Of a DNA stretch of 58,667 bases, positions 43,542-52,437 are shown piece by piece. The DNA is taken from positions 1 through 58,667 of the forward strand of contig JAKOPT010000011.1 in assembly GCA_029778715.1 (NCBI GenBank), given 5' to 3'. The stretch is from Actinomycetes bacterium (GTDB lineage Bacteria; Actinomycetota; Actinomycetes; Actinomycetales; Dermatophilaceae). Position 1 is the first letter of the stretch, and each line of letters starts with the position of its first letter. A model generated the notes under the pieces. That model did not search any database, was not told the origin of the DNA, and saw only the letters and a list, made by a program, of their open reading frames with translations. The position numbers and the translations under genes were made by a program.

Positions 43542-43625
43542 CCGAAGCCCTCCTCTCGTGCTGCACATCCCCCACTCGTGCTGCACACTCAAATAGGCAC
43601 TGGAGCGCTGAGGGCTCGGCTCGCC

Positions 43626-45332
43626 TCAGATGCCGAGGGTGCTGCGGGGGTAAGCCGCGTTGACGTCGGTGACGACGTTGACGAGATACGGCATACCCGA
43701 AGCGAAGGCTCGATCGAGCGCTGGCCCGATCTCACGCGGGTCGGTGACGAGTTCGCCGCCGGCGCCGAGCGCGGTGGCCACCTGGTCGTAACGGGTACGC
43801 GGGGCGAGGTCGGCGACGACGTCGTAGCCGTAGAGCATCTGCATCGGCCCCTTCTCCAGGGCCCAGGCGCTGTTGTTGCCCATGACCATGACGACCGGCA
43901 GCCGGTGGCGGACCAGGGTGTCGATGTCACTGAGGGCGAACCCGGCCGCGCCGTCGCCGAGCAACAGCACGACTTGGGCGTCGGGCCGGGCGATCCGGGC
44001 CGCGATCGCCGCCCCGATCCCGGCGCCGAGGCAGCCGAACGGGCCGGGATCGAGCCAACACCCCGGGCGGGCCGGTTCGACGAACTTGCCCGCGAACGAC
44101 ACGAAGTCGCCGCCGTCCCCGATGACCACCGCATCCTCGGCGAGGCGGGGGAGCAACTCGCCGTAGATCCGGGCCGGGTGGATGGGGTCGGCGCTCGCCG
44201 TGAACAACTCGGCGTCGCGAGCAGCGCCCGCCCGCACCCGATCGGAGAGGTCGGCGGCCCACGCGGACCAGTCCGGCACGGTGCCGCGGCCGGTCACGGC
44301 CTCCCGGATGCCGTCGAGGACGGTGCTGAGGTCCCCGGACGCCGACCCGGCGAGGGTGAGGTGAGTGGCCACCTGGCCGGCGGAATCCGCGACGTGGATC
44401 ACCTTGGCCAGCGGACGCCCCTCTTTGCCCCCGAACAGGCCGTAGCCGAGCCGGAAGTCCAACGGGGTACCGACGACGATCACCAGATCGGCACCGGCGA
44501 GGGCCGCCCCGCGCGCCTTGGTGACGAGCAGCGGATGGCCACCGGGGAGGATGCCGCGACCCATCCCGTTGGTCAGGGTGGGTATGCCGAGGTCTTCGGC
44601 GAGGCGGCGGGCGGCGGTTTCGGCCCCGTCGGCCCACACGTCGCTGCCGAGGATGAGGAGCGGGTGGGTCGCCGTGGCCACCTCCGCGGCGATCGCGGCG
44701 AGGTCGTCGGGGTCCGGGTCGGCGCCGCGCGGAATCGTCGTTGTCGGCGCCGGGGCGCTCGCGGAGTCGAAGAAGTGGTCGAGAGGGATGTCGAGGAAGG
44801 CCGGCCCCCGGTGGGGCGTGCCCGCGGCGACGAACGCCGCCTCGGTCGCCGCGGCGATCTCGCCCGCGGCGTGGGCGGTCGCGGCATACCGCGTCATCGA
44901 CGCGACGACGGCGACGTGGTCGAACTCCTGCAACGCGCCCTGCCCCCACCGGTTGTCGGGCGAGCGACCGCCGATGACGACGAGCGGGGCACCCGAGAAC
45001 GACGCCTGCGCCATCGCGCTCACCCCGTTGGTGACGCCCGGGCCGGCGGTGAGGACGGCCAGGCCGGGGCTCCGGGTGAGTTTGCCGGTGGCCTCGGCGG
45101 CGAAGGTCGCCGTCTGCTCGTGCCGGACGTCGAGCAGGCGAGTCGGCGGATCTGCTTGCACGGCAGCGTCATAGATGGGGAACACGTGGGCGCCGGAGAG
45201 GGTGAAGATGGTCTCGACGCCATGAGCCCGGGCAACGTGGAGGGCGTGCACCCCGCCGTGTCCGGTCAGGGTCGGGTGCTCACCATCGGGGCTCGACGGG
45301 GCAGAGGCGGTCGCGGCGGCGTCGGTGCTCAT
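43626..45332 (-). CDS. ThDP-dependent enzyme, acetolactate synthase / 2-hydroxyacyl-CoA lyase-like
   Basis: A protein of 568 residues with the three-domain ThDP fold. The N-terminal PYR domain has the cofactor-activating Glu in LDVRHEQTATFAAEATGKLT. The middle domain has HPLLILGSDVWADGA. The C-terminal PP domain has the metal/ThDP motif GDGAAGFALSDIDTLVRHRLPVVMVMGNNS. It resembles IlvG-like proteins and oxalyl-CoA decarboxylase/hydroxyacyl-CoA lyase more than biosynthetic IlvB; no ilvN lies beside it. The substrate is unresolved. Confidence 0.9.
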   Translation of the reverse strand: MSTDAAATASAPSSPDGEHPTLTGHGGVHALHVARAHGVETIFTLSGAHVFPIYDAAVQADPPTRLLDVRHEQTATFAAEATGKLTRSPGLAVLTAGPGVTNGVSAMAQASFSGAPLVVIGGRSPDNRWGQGALQEFDHVAVVASMTRYAATAHAAGEIAAATEAAFVAAGTPHRGPAFLDIPLDHFFDSASAPAPTTTIPRGADPDPDDLAAIAAEVATATHPLLILGSDVWADGAETAARRLAEDLGIPTLTNGMGRGILPGGHPLLVTKARGAALAGADLVIVVGTPLDFRLGYGLFGGKEGRPLAKVIHVADSAGQVATHLTLAGSASGDLSTVLDGIREAVTGRGTVPDWSAWAADLSDRVRAGAARDAELFTASADPIHPARIYGELLPRLAEDAVVIGDGGDFVSFAGKFVEPARPGCWLDPGPFGCLGAGIGAAIAARIARPDAQVVLLLGDGAAGFALSDIDTLVRHRLPVVMVMGNNSAWALEKGPMQMLYGYDVVADLAPRTRYDQVATALGAGGELVTDPREIGPALDRAFASGMPYLVNVVTDVNAAYPRSTLGI

Positions 45333-45437
45333 GAGGGAACGCTAGTTCGGGGTCGCCGCCCGCGGGGAGCCGGTCCCGGCGAGCAATGGTGAACCCGTCG
45401 CCGTTCACCCGCCCACAGAGGGGTCGGCAGTGTCAGG

Positions 45438-46835
45438 ATGGCCCCCATGAGGTATGCCGCACACATCAGTGATCTTGTCGGCGACACTCCGCTGGTCCGC
45501 CTCAACCGGGTCACCCAGGGTGTCACCTCGGCCACGGTCTTGGCCAAGATCGAGTACTTCAACCCGGGCGGATCGGTCAAGGATCGGATCGCCAAGCGCA
45601 TGATCGCGGCTGCCGAGAAGTCGGGCGCGCTCAAACCGGGCGGCACGATCGTCGAACCCACGTCGGGCAATACCGGGGTGGGGCTCGCGCTCGTGGCCCA
45701 GCGCAAGGGGTACCGGTGTGTGTTCGTCTGCCCCGACAAGGTGAGCGAAGACAAGCGGGCGGTGCTTGCGGCATACGGGGCCGAAGTCGTGGTGACCCCG
45801 ACGTCGGTGGCGCCCGACCACCCCGACTCCTACTACTCGGTGAGCGACCGGTTGGTGCGCGAGATCCCGGGGGCGTGGAAGCCGGACCAGTACTCCAACC
45901 CCAACGGACCGCGCTCGCACTACGAGAGCACCGGGCCGGAGATCTGGGCCGACACGCACGGGCGGATCACGCACTTCGTCGCCGGCGCCGGCACGGGAGG
46001 CACGATCTCCGGCGCCGGGCGCTACCTGCGCGAAGCCTCGGCGGACCGGTCGCCCGAATCGGGTGGCCGGGTGCGGATCGTGGTCGCCGATCCGGAGGGT
46101 TCGGTGTACTCCGGCGGCACCGGGCGGCCCTACCTCGTCGAGGGGGTCGGTGAGGACTTCTGGCCGGCGGCCTACGACGCGAGCCAGGTCGACCAGGTGG
46201 TCGCCGTCACAGACGCCGACTCGTTCGCGATGACCCGCCGACTCGCCCGCGAGGAGGGGCTGCTTGTCGGCGGCTCGTGCGGGATGGCCGTGTGCGCGGC
46301 CCTGGAGGTGGTCCGCGACCTGCCGTCAACGGCGGTGGTCGTCGTGCTGCTCCCGGACTCGGGACGCGGCTATCTGTCGAAGATCTTCAACGACGACTGG
46401 ATGCGTTCCTACGGGTTCTCGCGGGCGGCCGAGGGCACGACGGTGGGTGAGGTGTTGCGGGCCAAGACCGGTGACCTGCCCGCGCTCGTCCACACGCACC
46501 CGCAGGAAACCCTCAAGGACGCGATCGCCATCCTGCGCGAGTACGGCGTCTCCCAGATGCCGGTGGTCAAGGCCGAGCCGCCGGTCACCTCGGGGGAGGT
46601 GGCCGGGGCGGTGTCCGAGCGTGACCTGCTCGAACTGCTCTTCACGGGGCAGGCGCACCTGTCCGACGCGGTCGGCGCCCACATGGGAGCAGGCCTGCCG
46701 CTCGTCGGGGCCGGCGAGCCGGTGGCGAGCGCGCGGCATACCCTGTCGCAGTCCGACGCCGTCCTGGTCGTCGAGGACGGCAAGCCCGTGGGCGTGCTGA
46801 CCCGGGCCGACCTCCTCGCGTTCCTCGCCGACTGA
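45438..46835 (+). CDS. Cystathionine beta-synthase
   Basis: A PLP enzyme of 465 residues that joins serine and homocysteine. The catalytic part has the PLP lysine in FNPGGSVKDRIAKRMI, PTSGNTGVGLALVA and GAGTGGTISGAGRYL. From about residue 335 a tandem CBS-domain (Bateman) module follows: KTGDLPALVHTHPQETLKDAIAILREYGVSQMPVV and EPVASARHTLSQSDAVLVVEDGKPVGVLTRADLLAFL, which could bind a nucleotide or SAM. ATG 45438 or 45447 is the start. It is divergent from the ThDP gene by about 105 bp and convergent with the acyl-CoA ligase. Confidence 0.93.
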   Translation: MAPMRYAAHISDLVGDTPLVRLNRVTQGVTSATVLAKIEYFNPGGSVKDRIAKRMIAAAEKSGALKPGGTIVEPTSGNTGVGLALVAQRKGYRCVFVCPDKVSEDKRAVLAAYGAEVVVTPTSVAPDHPDSYYSVSDRLVREIPGAWKPDQYSNPNGPRSHYESTGPEIWADTHGRITHFVAGAGTGGTISGAGRYLREASADRSPESGGRVRIVVADPEGSVYSGGTGRPYLVEGVGEDFWPAAYDASQVDQVVAVTDADSFAMTRRLAREEGLLVGGSCGMAVCAALEVVRDLPSTAVVVVLLPDSGRGYLSKIFNDDWMRSYGFSRAAEGTTVGEVLRAKTGDLPALVHTHPQETLKDAIAILREYGVSQMPVVKAEPPVTSGEVAGAVSERDLLELLFTGQAHLSDAVGAHMGAGLPLVGAGEPVASARHTLSQSDAVLVVEDGKPVGVLTRADLLAFLAD

Positions 46836-46839
46836 CGGG

Positions 46840-48552
46840 CTACCGCAGCGCCCGCTTGAGGACCTTGCCCACCGGGTTGCGCGGCAGAGCATCGACGACC
46901 TCGAGGCGTTCGGGGATCTTGTAGGGCGCGACATGGCGCCCCTGGAGGAAGTCGGCCAGGTCCGCCAGCGTCAGCGACGTGCCCGGTTTGACCGCGACGA
47001 AGGCCGCGACCCGCTCGCCGAACACCTCGTCGGGGTCCCCGACGACCGCGACCTCGGCCACCGACGGATGGGCCGCGATCAGGCCCTCGACCTCGGCGGG
47101 CGAGATGTTGACCCCGCCGCGGATGATGAGGTCACGCGCCCGGTCGACGAACCGCAAGAACTGGCCCTGCGCGCCGGCGATCTCGAACAGATCCCCCGAC
47201 TTCAAGAACCCGTCGCCGTCGAAGGGCATCGGGTGCAGATCGGGGCGGACATACCCGGGGAAGACCGTCGGACCGCCGATGCGCAACTCGCCCGGCACCC
47301 CCGGCTCGGTGATGACCTCCTCGGTGATCGGGTCGACGAGCCGCACCTGCACCCACGTCGAGATGCGCGAGGCCCACTGGTACCCCGGGCAGGCGTAGTT
47401 GGGGAAGAACTGCGCCCGCTCCACCGGGTCGGGGAAATCGGCCGGGCTCGACAGCAGCGCGATCCCCTCGTTGGAACCGAAGAAGTTGATGACCCCGATG
47501 CCGTGCTTCTCCTGCCAGCCGGCGACCATCGAGGGCTGGAGCGGCGCCGAGCCCGACCCGAGCCGGGTCACCGACGACAGGTCGCACGACGCGAGCAGCG
47601 CCTCGTTGTGGAGCAGCATCATGAGCAGGGCCGGCGGGGCCACGGTGTAGGTGACCCGTTCGGAGGCGATCTGGCCCAGGAACGTCGGCAGGTCGAAGGG
47701 GTGATGCTGCACCAGGACGCACCCGGTGCGCAGCCACGGCAGGAGCAAACCGACGAAGGCGGCCATGTTGATCATGGGGAACGGGTTGAGGATGACGTCG
47801 TCCGCGACGATCCCGGGCGCGTCGACCCCGGCCCACGCGGCCGCCAGCCACTCCAGATGGGTGCGCGGCACCCCCTTGGGTTCGGCCTCGGTGCCCGAGG
47901 TCCAGCAGATGGTCATCGCGTCATTGGGGTCGAGGGGGCCGCGCTGGTCGCGGTATGCCGCGAGCTCGCTGCGGTCGGTCGCGCTCGCCGGTCCGGCCAC
48001 CAGGGTCGAGACTCCCTCGACGGGCTCGGCGCTCACGTCCGGTGGGAGGTACCGCAGGACGGTGCGCACCGAGGCGAGCTCACGGCATACGGTCAAGGCC
48101 GGCGTCAGGAGGTCGTGCTCGCCGACGCGACCGGAGGTGAGGTATGCCGTGGGCTCGGCTTGCCGGCCGACGATCCCCAGTTCGTGCTCGCGGTACTGGA
48201 CGGCGAGCGGGGTGACGACGATGCCCACCTTCCAGGCGGCGAGGAAGACGGTGACCATCTCGACGCTGTTGGGCATCTGGACCGCGAGGATGTCGCCGCG
48301 GGTCAGCCCGTGCCGGAGGAACTGGGCGGCGAGCGCGTCGGACTCGCTGTCGAGGTCGGCCCAGGTGAGCCGCCTGGGTGCGGCACCGACGAGCGCCGCC
48401 TTGTTGGCCGGGTCGACGAGGGCGAGCCGATCGGGGTTGTCGGCGACCCGGGCGGCGAAGACCCCGTCGACGGTCTCGCCGCTGAACCAGCCGCGGGCGA
48501 GGTAGTCCTCGACCTTGTCATGGGGGTGCAGGGCGCGAACTCGGGTGCTCAT
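46840..48552 (-). CDS. AMP-dependent acyl-CoA synthetase/ligase
   Basis: An adenylate-forming enzyme of about 570 residues that makes acyl-CoA from a carboxylic acid. Motifs in order are ICWTSGTEAEPKGVPRTH (P-loop-like A3), NFFGSNEGI (A5), GFLKSGDLFEI (A7), VDRARDLIIRGGVNISPAEVEG (A8) and PRNPVGKVLKRAL with the catalytic Lys (A10). ATG 48552 follows AGGAG and overlaps the HxlR-type gene (ATGA). It is the last gene of the minus-strand operon with the carotenoid oxygenase and SCP2-type thiolase; the substrate may be an oxygenase product. Confidence 0.93.
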   Translation of the reverse strand: MSTRVRALHPHDKVEDYLARGWFSGETVDGVFAARVADNPDRLALVDPANKAALVGAAPRRLTWADLDSESDALAAQFLRHGLTRGDILAVQMPNSVEMVTVFLAAWKVGIVVTPLAVQYREHELGIVGRQAEPTAYLTSGRVGEHDLLTPALTVCRELASVRTVLRYLPPDVSAEPVEGVSTLVAGPASATDRSELAAYRDQRGPLDPNDAMTICWTSGTEAEPKGVPRTHLEWLAAAWAGVDAPGIVADDVILNPFPMINMAAFVGLLLPWLRTGCVLVQHHPFDLPTFLGQIASERVTYTVAPPALLMMLLHNEALLASCDLSSVTRLGSGSAPLQPSMVAGWQEKHGIGVINFFGSNEGIALLSSPADFPDPVERAQFFPNYACPGYQWASRISTWVQVRLVDPITEEVITEPGVPGELRIGGPTVFPGYVRPDLHPMPFDGDGFLKSGDLFEIAGAQGQFLRFVDRARDLIIRGGVNISPAEVEGLIAAHPSVAEVAVVGDPDEVFGERVAAFVAVKPGTSLTLADLADFLQGRHVAPYKIPERLEVVDALPRNPVGKVLKRALR

Positions 48553-49520
48553 GATTCTCCTGGGGTGGGTGACGCGCTGGCGGCGGGTGAGTGATGGGGC
48601 AGGGGAATGATGGTGGAGTCGACCCGAACCGACGCGCCGGTCACGGTGGCCCCGCAGGCGGCGCAGGTGAGGAGGAGGCGCAAGGGGGCGGCGCAGCGGC
48701 GATGGGTCACGGTGAGGACCTCGCGGGTGTGCGGCCACCAGCGGGCCGCCCAGCCGAGGGCGAGCAGGAAGAAGAGCGCCAATTCCTGCGCGCGCGGGGT
48801 GGGGCGGTAGTCCCACCAGTCGGCCCGGGCGGCGCTCGGCGTGGTGGCGAGGATGCCCGCCTCGGTGAGCAGGTGGAGCCGGTCGGTGAGGACCGCGGGC
48901 GGAATGGCGAGCCCAATGTGGAAGTCACGGAAGCGGCGCATCCCCCACAAGGCCCCGATGACGACGGCGAGCGACCAGCGGTTGCCGACGACCGCGAACA
49001 CCTCGGGGGTGAACCACACCCTCGATCCCGAGGGGCTCACCCGGGCATGGGGTCGACGCCGGGCCCCGGGCAGCGAGACCGCCCAGCCACCCGCGTCGCC
49101 CCACTCGACGTCGACCTCCCCGAACACCACCGGCTCGCCGCAGTGGGCGCAGCAGGCGTTCGGGCGCAGTTCGGCGCCGCACTCGGTATGCCGCGGCACC
49201 GGCAGGCTTGCGCCGTCGGCCCCCCAGCGGCGCTCCCAATCCCACATGGCGAGCAACACCGGCCACAGCCCAGCCCCGGCCGGGGTGACCGCGTAGTCGT
49301 GGGCTTCGTGGATGAGCACCCCGGACTCTTCGAGACGCCGCAGCCGCGAGGTGAGGACGGCGTGGCTGATCGGCAGGTGGGCGTGCAGATCCCGATACCG
49401 ACGGTCGCCAAGGAGCAGGCGTTGGATGACGAGCAGACTCCACTCGTCGACGAGGAGCCCGAGCAGGTCCGCCAGTGATGCCTCGGCAGAGCCAGAGGCG
49501 TCCCGGACTCTCGGGCTCAC
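48549..49520 (-). CDS. Tandem HxlR-type transcriptional regulator
   Basis: A protein of about 323 residues containing two HxlR/MarR-like winged helices in one chain: LLGLLVDEWSLLVIQRLLLGDRRYRDLHAHLPISHAVLTSRLRRLEESGVL and FAVVGNRWSLAVVIGALWGMRRFRDFHIGLAIPPAVLTDRLHLLTEAGIL. Each is followed by a Cys cluster (CGAELRPNACCAHCGEP and CAAPLRLLLTCAACGATV) that could bind zinc. HxlR proteins are normally single-domain dimers, so this is an internally duplicated covalent dimer. GTG 49520 overlaps the oxygenase stop by 4 bp. It is the likely local regulator of its operon. Confidence 0.88.
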   Translation of the reverse strand: MSPRVRDASGSAEASLADLLGLLVDEWSLLVIQRLLLGDRRYRDLHAHLPISHAVLTSRLRRLEESGVLIHEAHDYAVTPAGAGLWPVLLAMWDWERRWGADGASLPVPRHTECGAELRPNACCAHCGEPVVFGEVDVEWGDAGGWAVSLPGARRRPHARVSPSGSRVWFTPEVFAVVGNRWSLAVVIGALWGMRRFRDFHIGLAIPPAVLTDRLHLLTEAGILATTPSAARADWWDYRPTPRAQELALFFLLALGWAARWWPHTREVLTVTHRRCAAPLRLLLTCAACGATVTGASVRVDSTIIPLPHHSPAASASPTPGES

Positions 49521-51040
49521 CGGGGCAGCGCCTCGACGGTCTCGCTGGCCCGGTCGCTCTCGTGCCAGCGGCGCACCTGCGCGCCGGCGACCCATGTCGA
49601 GTGGGTGCCGCTGCTCACCCGTTCGGGCAGCCTCAGGACGCATACCGGGCCGTCGGACGGGGACTGCGCGGCATACACGTGGGCGAAGGAGGCGTCGGCA
49701 CCCAGGTCGCTGACGATGGTGACGAGGTAGGCGTCGTCCTCGCCGGTGCTGCCCACTCGCGGCGCGACGGCCGTCTCGGAGCCGAAGACCCCGGGCCCGA
49801 AGGCGATCCGTTCCTCGGTGCCGGTCTCGACATCGTGCTTGACGAGTCCGTCGAAGAGGAACCGGCCGGGCATTCCGGTGGCGGCATAGACATAGCGGTG
49901 GCGTTGGCCGGAGACGTCGGTGTTGACCATGCCGAACTCGGTGAACGTATCGGAGAGGAACTCCTCGGTGACCGCACCCGTGCGCAAGTCGAGGCGCCAC
50001 CGGTGCAACCGGGTCTGCATGGCGTCGAGGGCGAGATAGCGGAAGGTGCGCTGCCAGCGATCCGTGATCCCCTCGACGCTCGGCGCCGGGCTGCCCTGGT
50101 GGAAACCTTCGACGACGAGGGTGTCACCGTCCTCGTAGGCGTTGGTGAAGTGCAGGACATAGGTGGGGTCGGCCTCGAACCAGCGGACCTCGTCGCTGCC
50201 CCCGCGCCGCGGCAGCACCCCGAACCGGGAGGGCAACTCGGGGTGGTAGCGCGGCACGAACAGGCCCTTGGCCATCAGGTCGGCATCCCAGAAGAGCGGG
50301 AAATCGCCGAGGATCGCGTAGTTCTGCGTGAACGTCATGTCATGGGGCAGGCGCGGGCCGGGCAGGGCGATCTCGACGTAGTGAGCCAGGGCACCGGTGC
50401 CGTCGACGACGCCGTAGTTGAGGTAGGGCGCGGTCCGCGAGTAGTTGAAGAAGAGCATCTCGTCGGTGCGCTCGTCGACCTTGGGGTGGGCGCTCACGCC
50501 CTGCGCCGGGAAGTGCCCGCCGAAGGTCTCCTTGCCGAGGGTTTCGGCGGTGTAGGGGTCGAGGCGGTAGAGGTCGCCACATTGGTAGAAGCTCGTCAGG
50601 GCCGTGCCGCGGTGGACGACGACGTCGGTGCTCGAGGAGTCTTTGAGGCTGCCGCGGGCCCCCACGCCGTCTTTGCGGATCCCGATCGCGGGGGGTTCGG
50701 AGATCCCGGCCCACAGCGAACGCTGGGCCTGGGTTTCCGCGGCGAGCCCGTCGGTGCGCACGAACCGGTTGCGGTAGAAGGCTTTTCCGTCGCGGAAACC
50801 GACGATGTGGATCATCCCGTCCCCGTCGAAGGGGTGGTATGCCGTGATCGCCGGGTGCAGCGGGTTCTCGGTGTTGCGCAGGTAGAGACCGTCGAGGTCG
50901 GTCGGGATGGTGCCGGAGACCACCGGCAGGTCATCGTCCCGCCATTCCGCGGTTTGCGGGCGCCAGGCGCCGGTGCGGTAGGGGTGGTCGTCGTCCTCGG
51001 GCAGGGTGGAGAGCATCCGGGCAAGGAGTTCGACGGGCAT
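49517..51040 (-). CDS. Carotenoid/lignostilbene oxygenase family protein
   Basis: A non-haem iron dioxygenase of 507 residues that cleaves a C=C bond in carotenoids, apocarotenoids or stilbenes. The seven-bladed propeller's four iron-binding histidines are identifiable: SAHPKVD, LPHDMTFT, YVLHFTNAYEDGD and GTHSTWV near the C-terminus. The start region contains GTIPTDLDGLYLRNTENPLHP, typical of the family. It sits between the SCP2-type thiolase and the HxlR regulator, suggesting oxidative cleavage followed by CoA activation and chain shortening. Confidence 0.93.
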   Translation of the reverse strand: MPVELLARMLSTLPEDDDHPYRTGAWRPQTAEWRDDDLPVVSGTIPTDLDGLYLRNTENPLHPAITAYHPFDGDGMIHIVGFRDGKAFYRNRFVRTDGLAAETQAQRSLWAGISEPPAIGIRKDGVGARGSLKDSSSTDVVVHRGTALTSFYQCGDLYRLDPYTAETLGKETFGGHFPAQGVSAHPKVDERTDEMLFFNYSRTAPYLNYGVVDGTGALAHYVEIALPGPRLPHDMTFTQNYAILGDFPLFWDADLMAKGLFVPRYHPELPSRFGVLPRRGGSDEVRWFEADPTYVLHFTNAYEDGDTLVVEGFHQGSPAPSVEGITDRWQRTFRYLALDAMQTRLHRWRLDLRTGAVTEEFLSDTFTEFGMVNTDVSGQRHRYVYAATGMPGRFLFDGLVKHDVETGTEERIAFGPGVFGSETAVAPRVGSTGEDDAYLVTIVSDLGADASFAHVYAAQSPSDGPVCVLRLPERVSSGTHSTWVAGAQVRRWHESDRASETVEALPR

Positions 51041-51121
51041 GGTGGCTCCTGGTGGCGACGGCGAGGGATTGTGAGTGAGGGCTGGGAGATGGGCGAGGAG
51101 ACAGTGGGGGAGGGCGGGCGC

Positions 51122-52333
51122 TCAGGCGGGGGCGGCGCCGACGACGAGGGTGACGACGGTGGCGGTGGAGCCGCCGATATTGACGACGCCGATCCGCTGT
51201 GCTCCCTCGATCTGGGTGGCCCCGGCCTGGCCGCTCACCTGGAGGGCGGCATCGCCGAGCATCCGCACCCCGGTGGCCCCGACGGGGTGGCCACCGCCGA
51301 TGAGGCCCCCGCCGGGGTTGACCGGGGTGGCGCCCGTGCGGGCGATGGCCCCGCTCTCGATGGCCCGCCACGACTCGCCGGGGGGCGTGAGGCCGAGGTG
51401 GTCGATGATGAGGTACTCGCTCGGGGTGAAGCAGTCGTGCACCTCGAACCCGTCGAGGTCGCCGACCTCGACCCGGGCCCGGCCGTAGGCGTCGGTGATC
51501 GCCTGGCGCAGGTGGGGCATGACGAAGGGCTGTTCGCGGCTGCGCTCGAGTTTGGGGGCGAGGGGGAGCCCGACAGTCCGGTGCGCCCACCCGTCGATCC
51601 GGGCGAGCACCCGGGCCTCGGGGTGGGCCTGGCGCCACCGGTCGCTCACGAGCACGACGCCGGCGCCGCCGTCGGTGATCTGGCTGCAGTCGTAGCGGCG
51701 GACCCGGCCGTCGATAACCGGGTTGACCGTCGGGTCGTCGAGATCCTCGGGTAGCCCCCACGACCGGGTCTGGGCCTTGGGGTTGGCCCGGGCGGCGGTG
51801 AGGTTGATCCGGGAGATCTCGCGCAGGTGCGCCTCATCGAGGCCGTAGCGGGCGGCATACTCCTCGGCGACCGTGGCGAACGTGTGCGGCCAGACGAACG
51901 GCACGCCCTGCGCCTCATGCCCGACCCAGGCGGCCGCGCCGAGGAGGCGCGCGGCCTCGTCGCCGGGGACGGTGCGTTCGAGTTCGACGCCGAGGACGAG
52001 GGCGCAGTCGTAGTGCCCGGCCGCGAGGTCGGCCATCGCGGCGAGAATGGCGATGCCCCCGGAGGCGCAGGCTGCTTCGTGGCGCGCGCTGGGCACTCCC
52101 CACAGGCCCGGCTCGACGGTCGCGGGCAGGGCGCCAAGGTGGCCCTGACCGGTGAACAACTGACCGAAGGCGTTGCCGACGTGGATGACCTCGATGGCGT
52201 CGGGGCCGACGCCCGCCGCGTCGAGGGTGTGGGTGACCAGTTCGCTGGTCAGGGCATCGACGCCGAGGCCCTCCCGGGAGAGGTTGCGCGCGAAGTCGCT
52301 CTGATAGGCCCCGAGTACCCACACGTTCGGCAC
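51122..52333 (-). CDS. SCP2-type thiolase / acetyl-CoA acetyltransferase
   Basis: A protein of about 403 residues. The N-terminal thiolase fold has the Cys in ARHEAACASGGIAILAAMADL. Later motifs are VHDCFTPSEYLIIDHLGL and NPGGGLIGGGHPVGATGVRML, the SCP2-type pattern with the GHP histidine. GTG 52333 was chosen over ATG 52402 because AAGGGAG lies six bases before it and the protein then starts PNVWVLGAYQSDFAR, as relatives do. It is the first gene of the minus-strand operon, about 80 bp before the oxygenase. Confidence 0.9.
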   Translation of the reverse strand: MPNVWVLGAYQSDFARNLSREGLGVDALTSELVTHTLDAAGVGPDAIEVIHVGNAFGQLFTGQGHLGALPATVEPGLWGVPSARHEAACASGGIAILAAMADLAAGHYDCALVLGVELERTVPGDEAARLLGAAAWVGHEAQGVPFVWPHTFATVAEEYAARYGLDEAHLREISRINLTAARANPKAQTRSWGLPEDLDDPTVNPVIDGRVRRYDCSQITDGGAGVVLVSDRWRQAHPEARVLARIDGWAHRTVGLPLAPKLERSREQPFVMPHLRQAITDAYGRARVEVGDLDGFEVHDCFTPSEYLIIDHLGLTPPGESWRAIESGAIARTGATPVNPGGGLIGGGHPVGATGVRMLGDAALQVSGQAGATQIEGAQRIGVVNIGGSTATVVTLVVGAAPA

Positions 52334-52437
52334 GCCAACTCCCTTGCTGCTTGTCCTCGACATCGGTGGCCGGGTCTCCCGCTGGGGGCGCCGACCCGGC
52401 ATACTTCAATTAACAGAGTAAACAAGGGAGCGCTGGG
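52334..52437. promoter_or_regulatory. Divergent promoter region of the two thiolase genes
   Basis: A 104-bp gap between divergent starts. It contains a short AT-rich patch (CTTCAATTAACAGAGTAAAC, about 52403-52423) that stands out from the GC-rich flanks and probably holds both -10 regions or an operator for the tandem HxlR regulator. Confidence 0.55.

Noticed and set aside
43626..45332. ThDP enzyme as the biosynthetic acetolactate synthase large subunit
   Set aside because: No ilvN or ilvC beside it and the sequence leans to the IlvG-like / hydroxyacyl-CoA lyase group; left unassigned.
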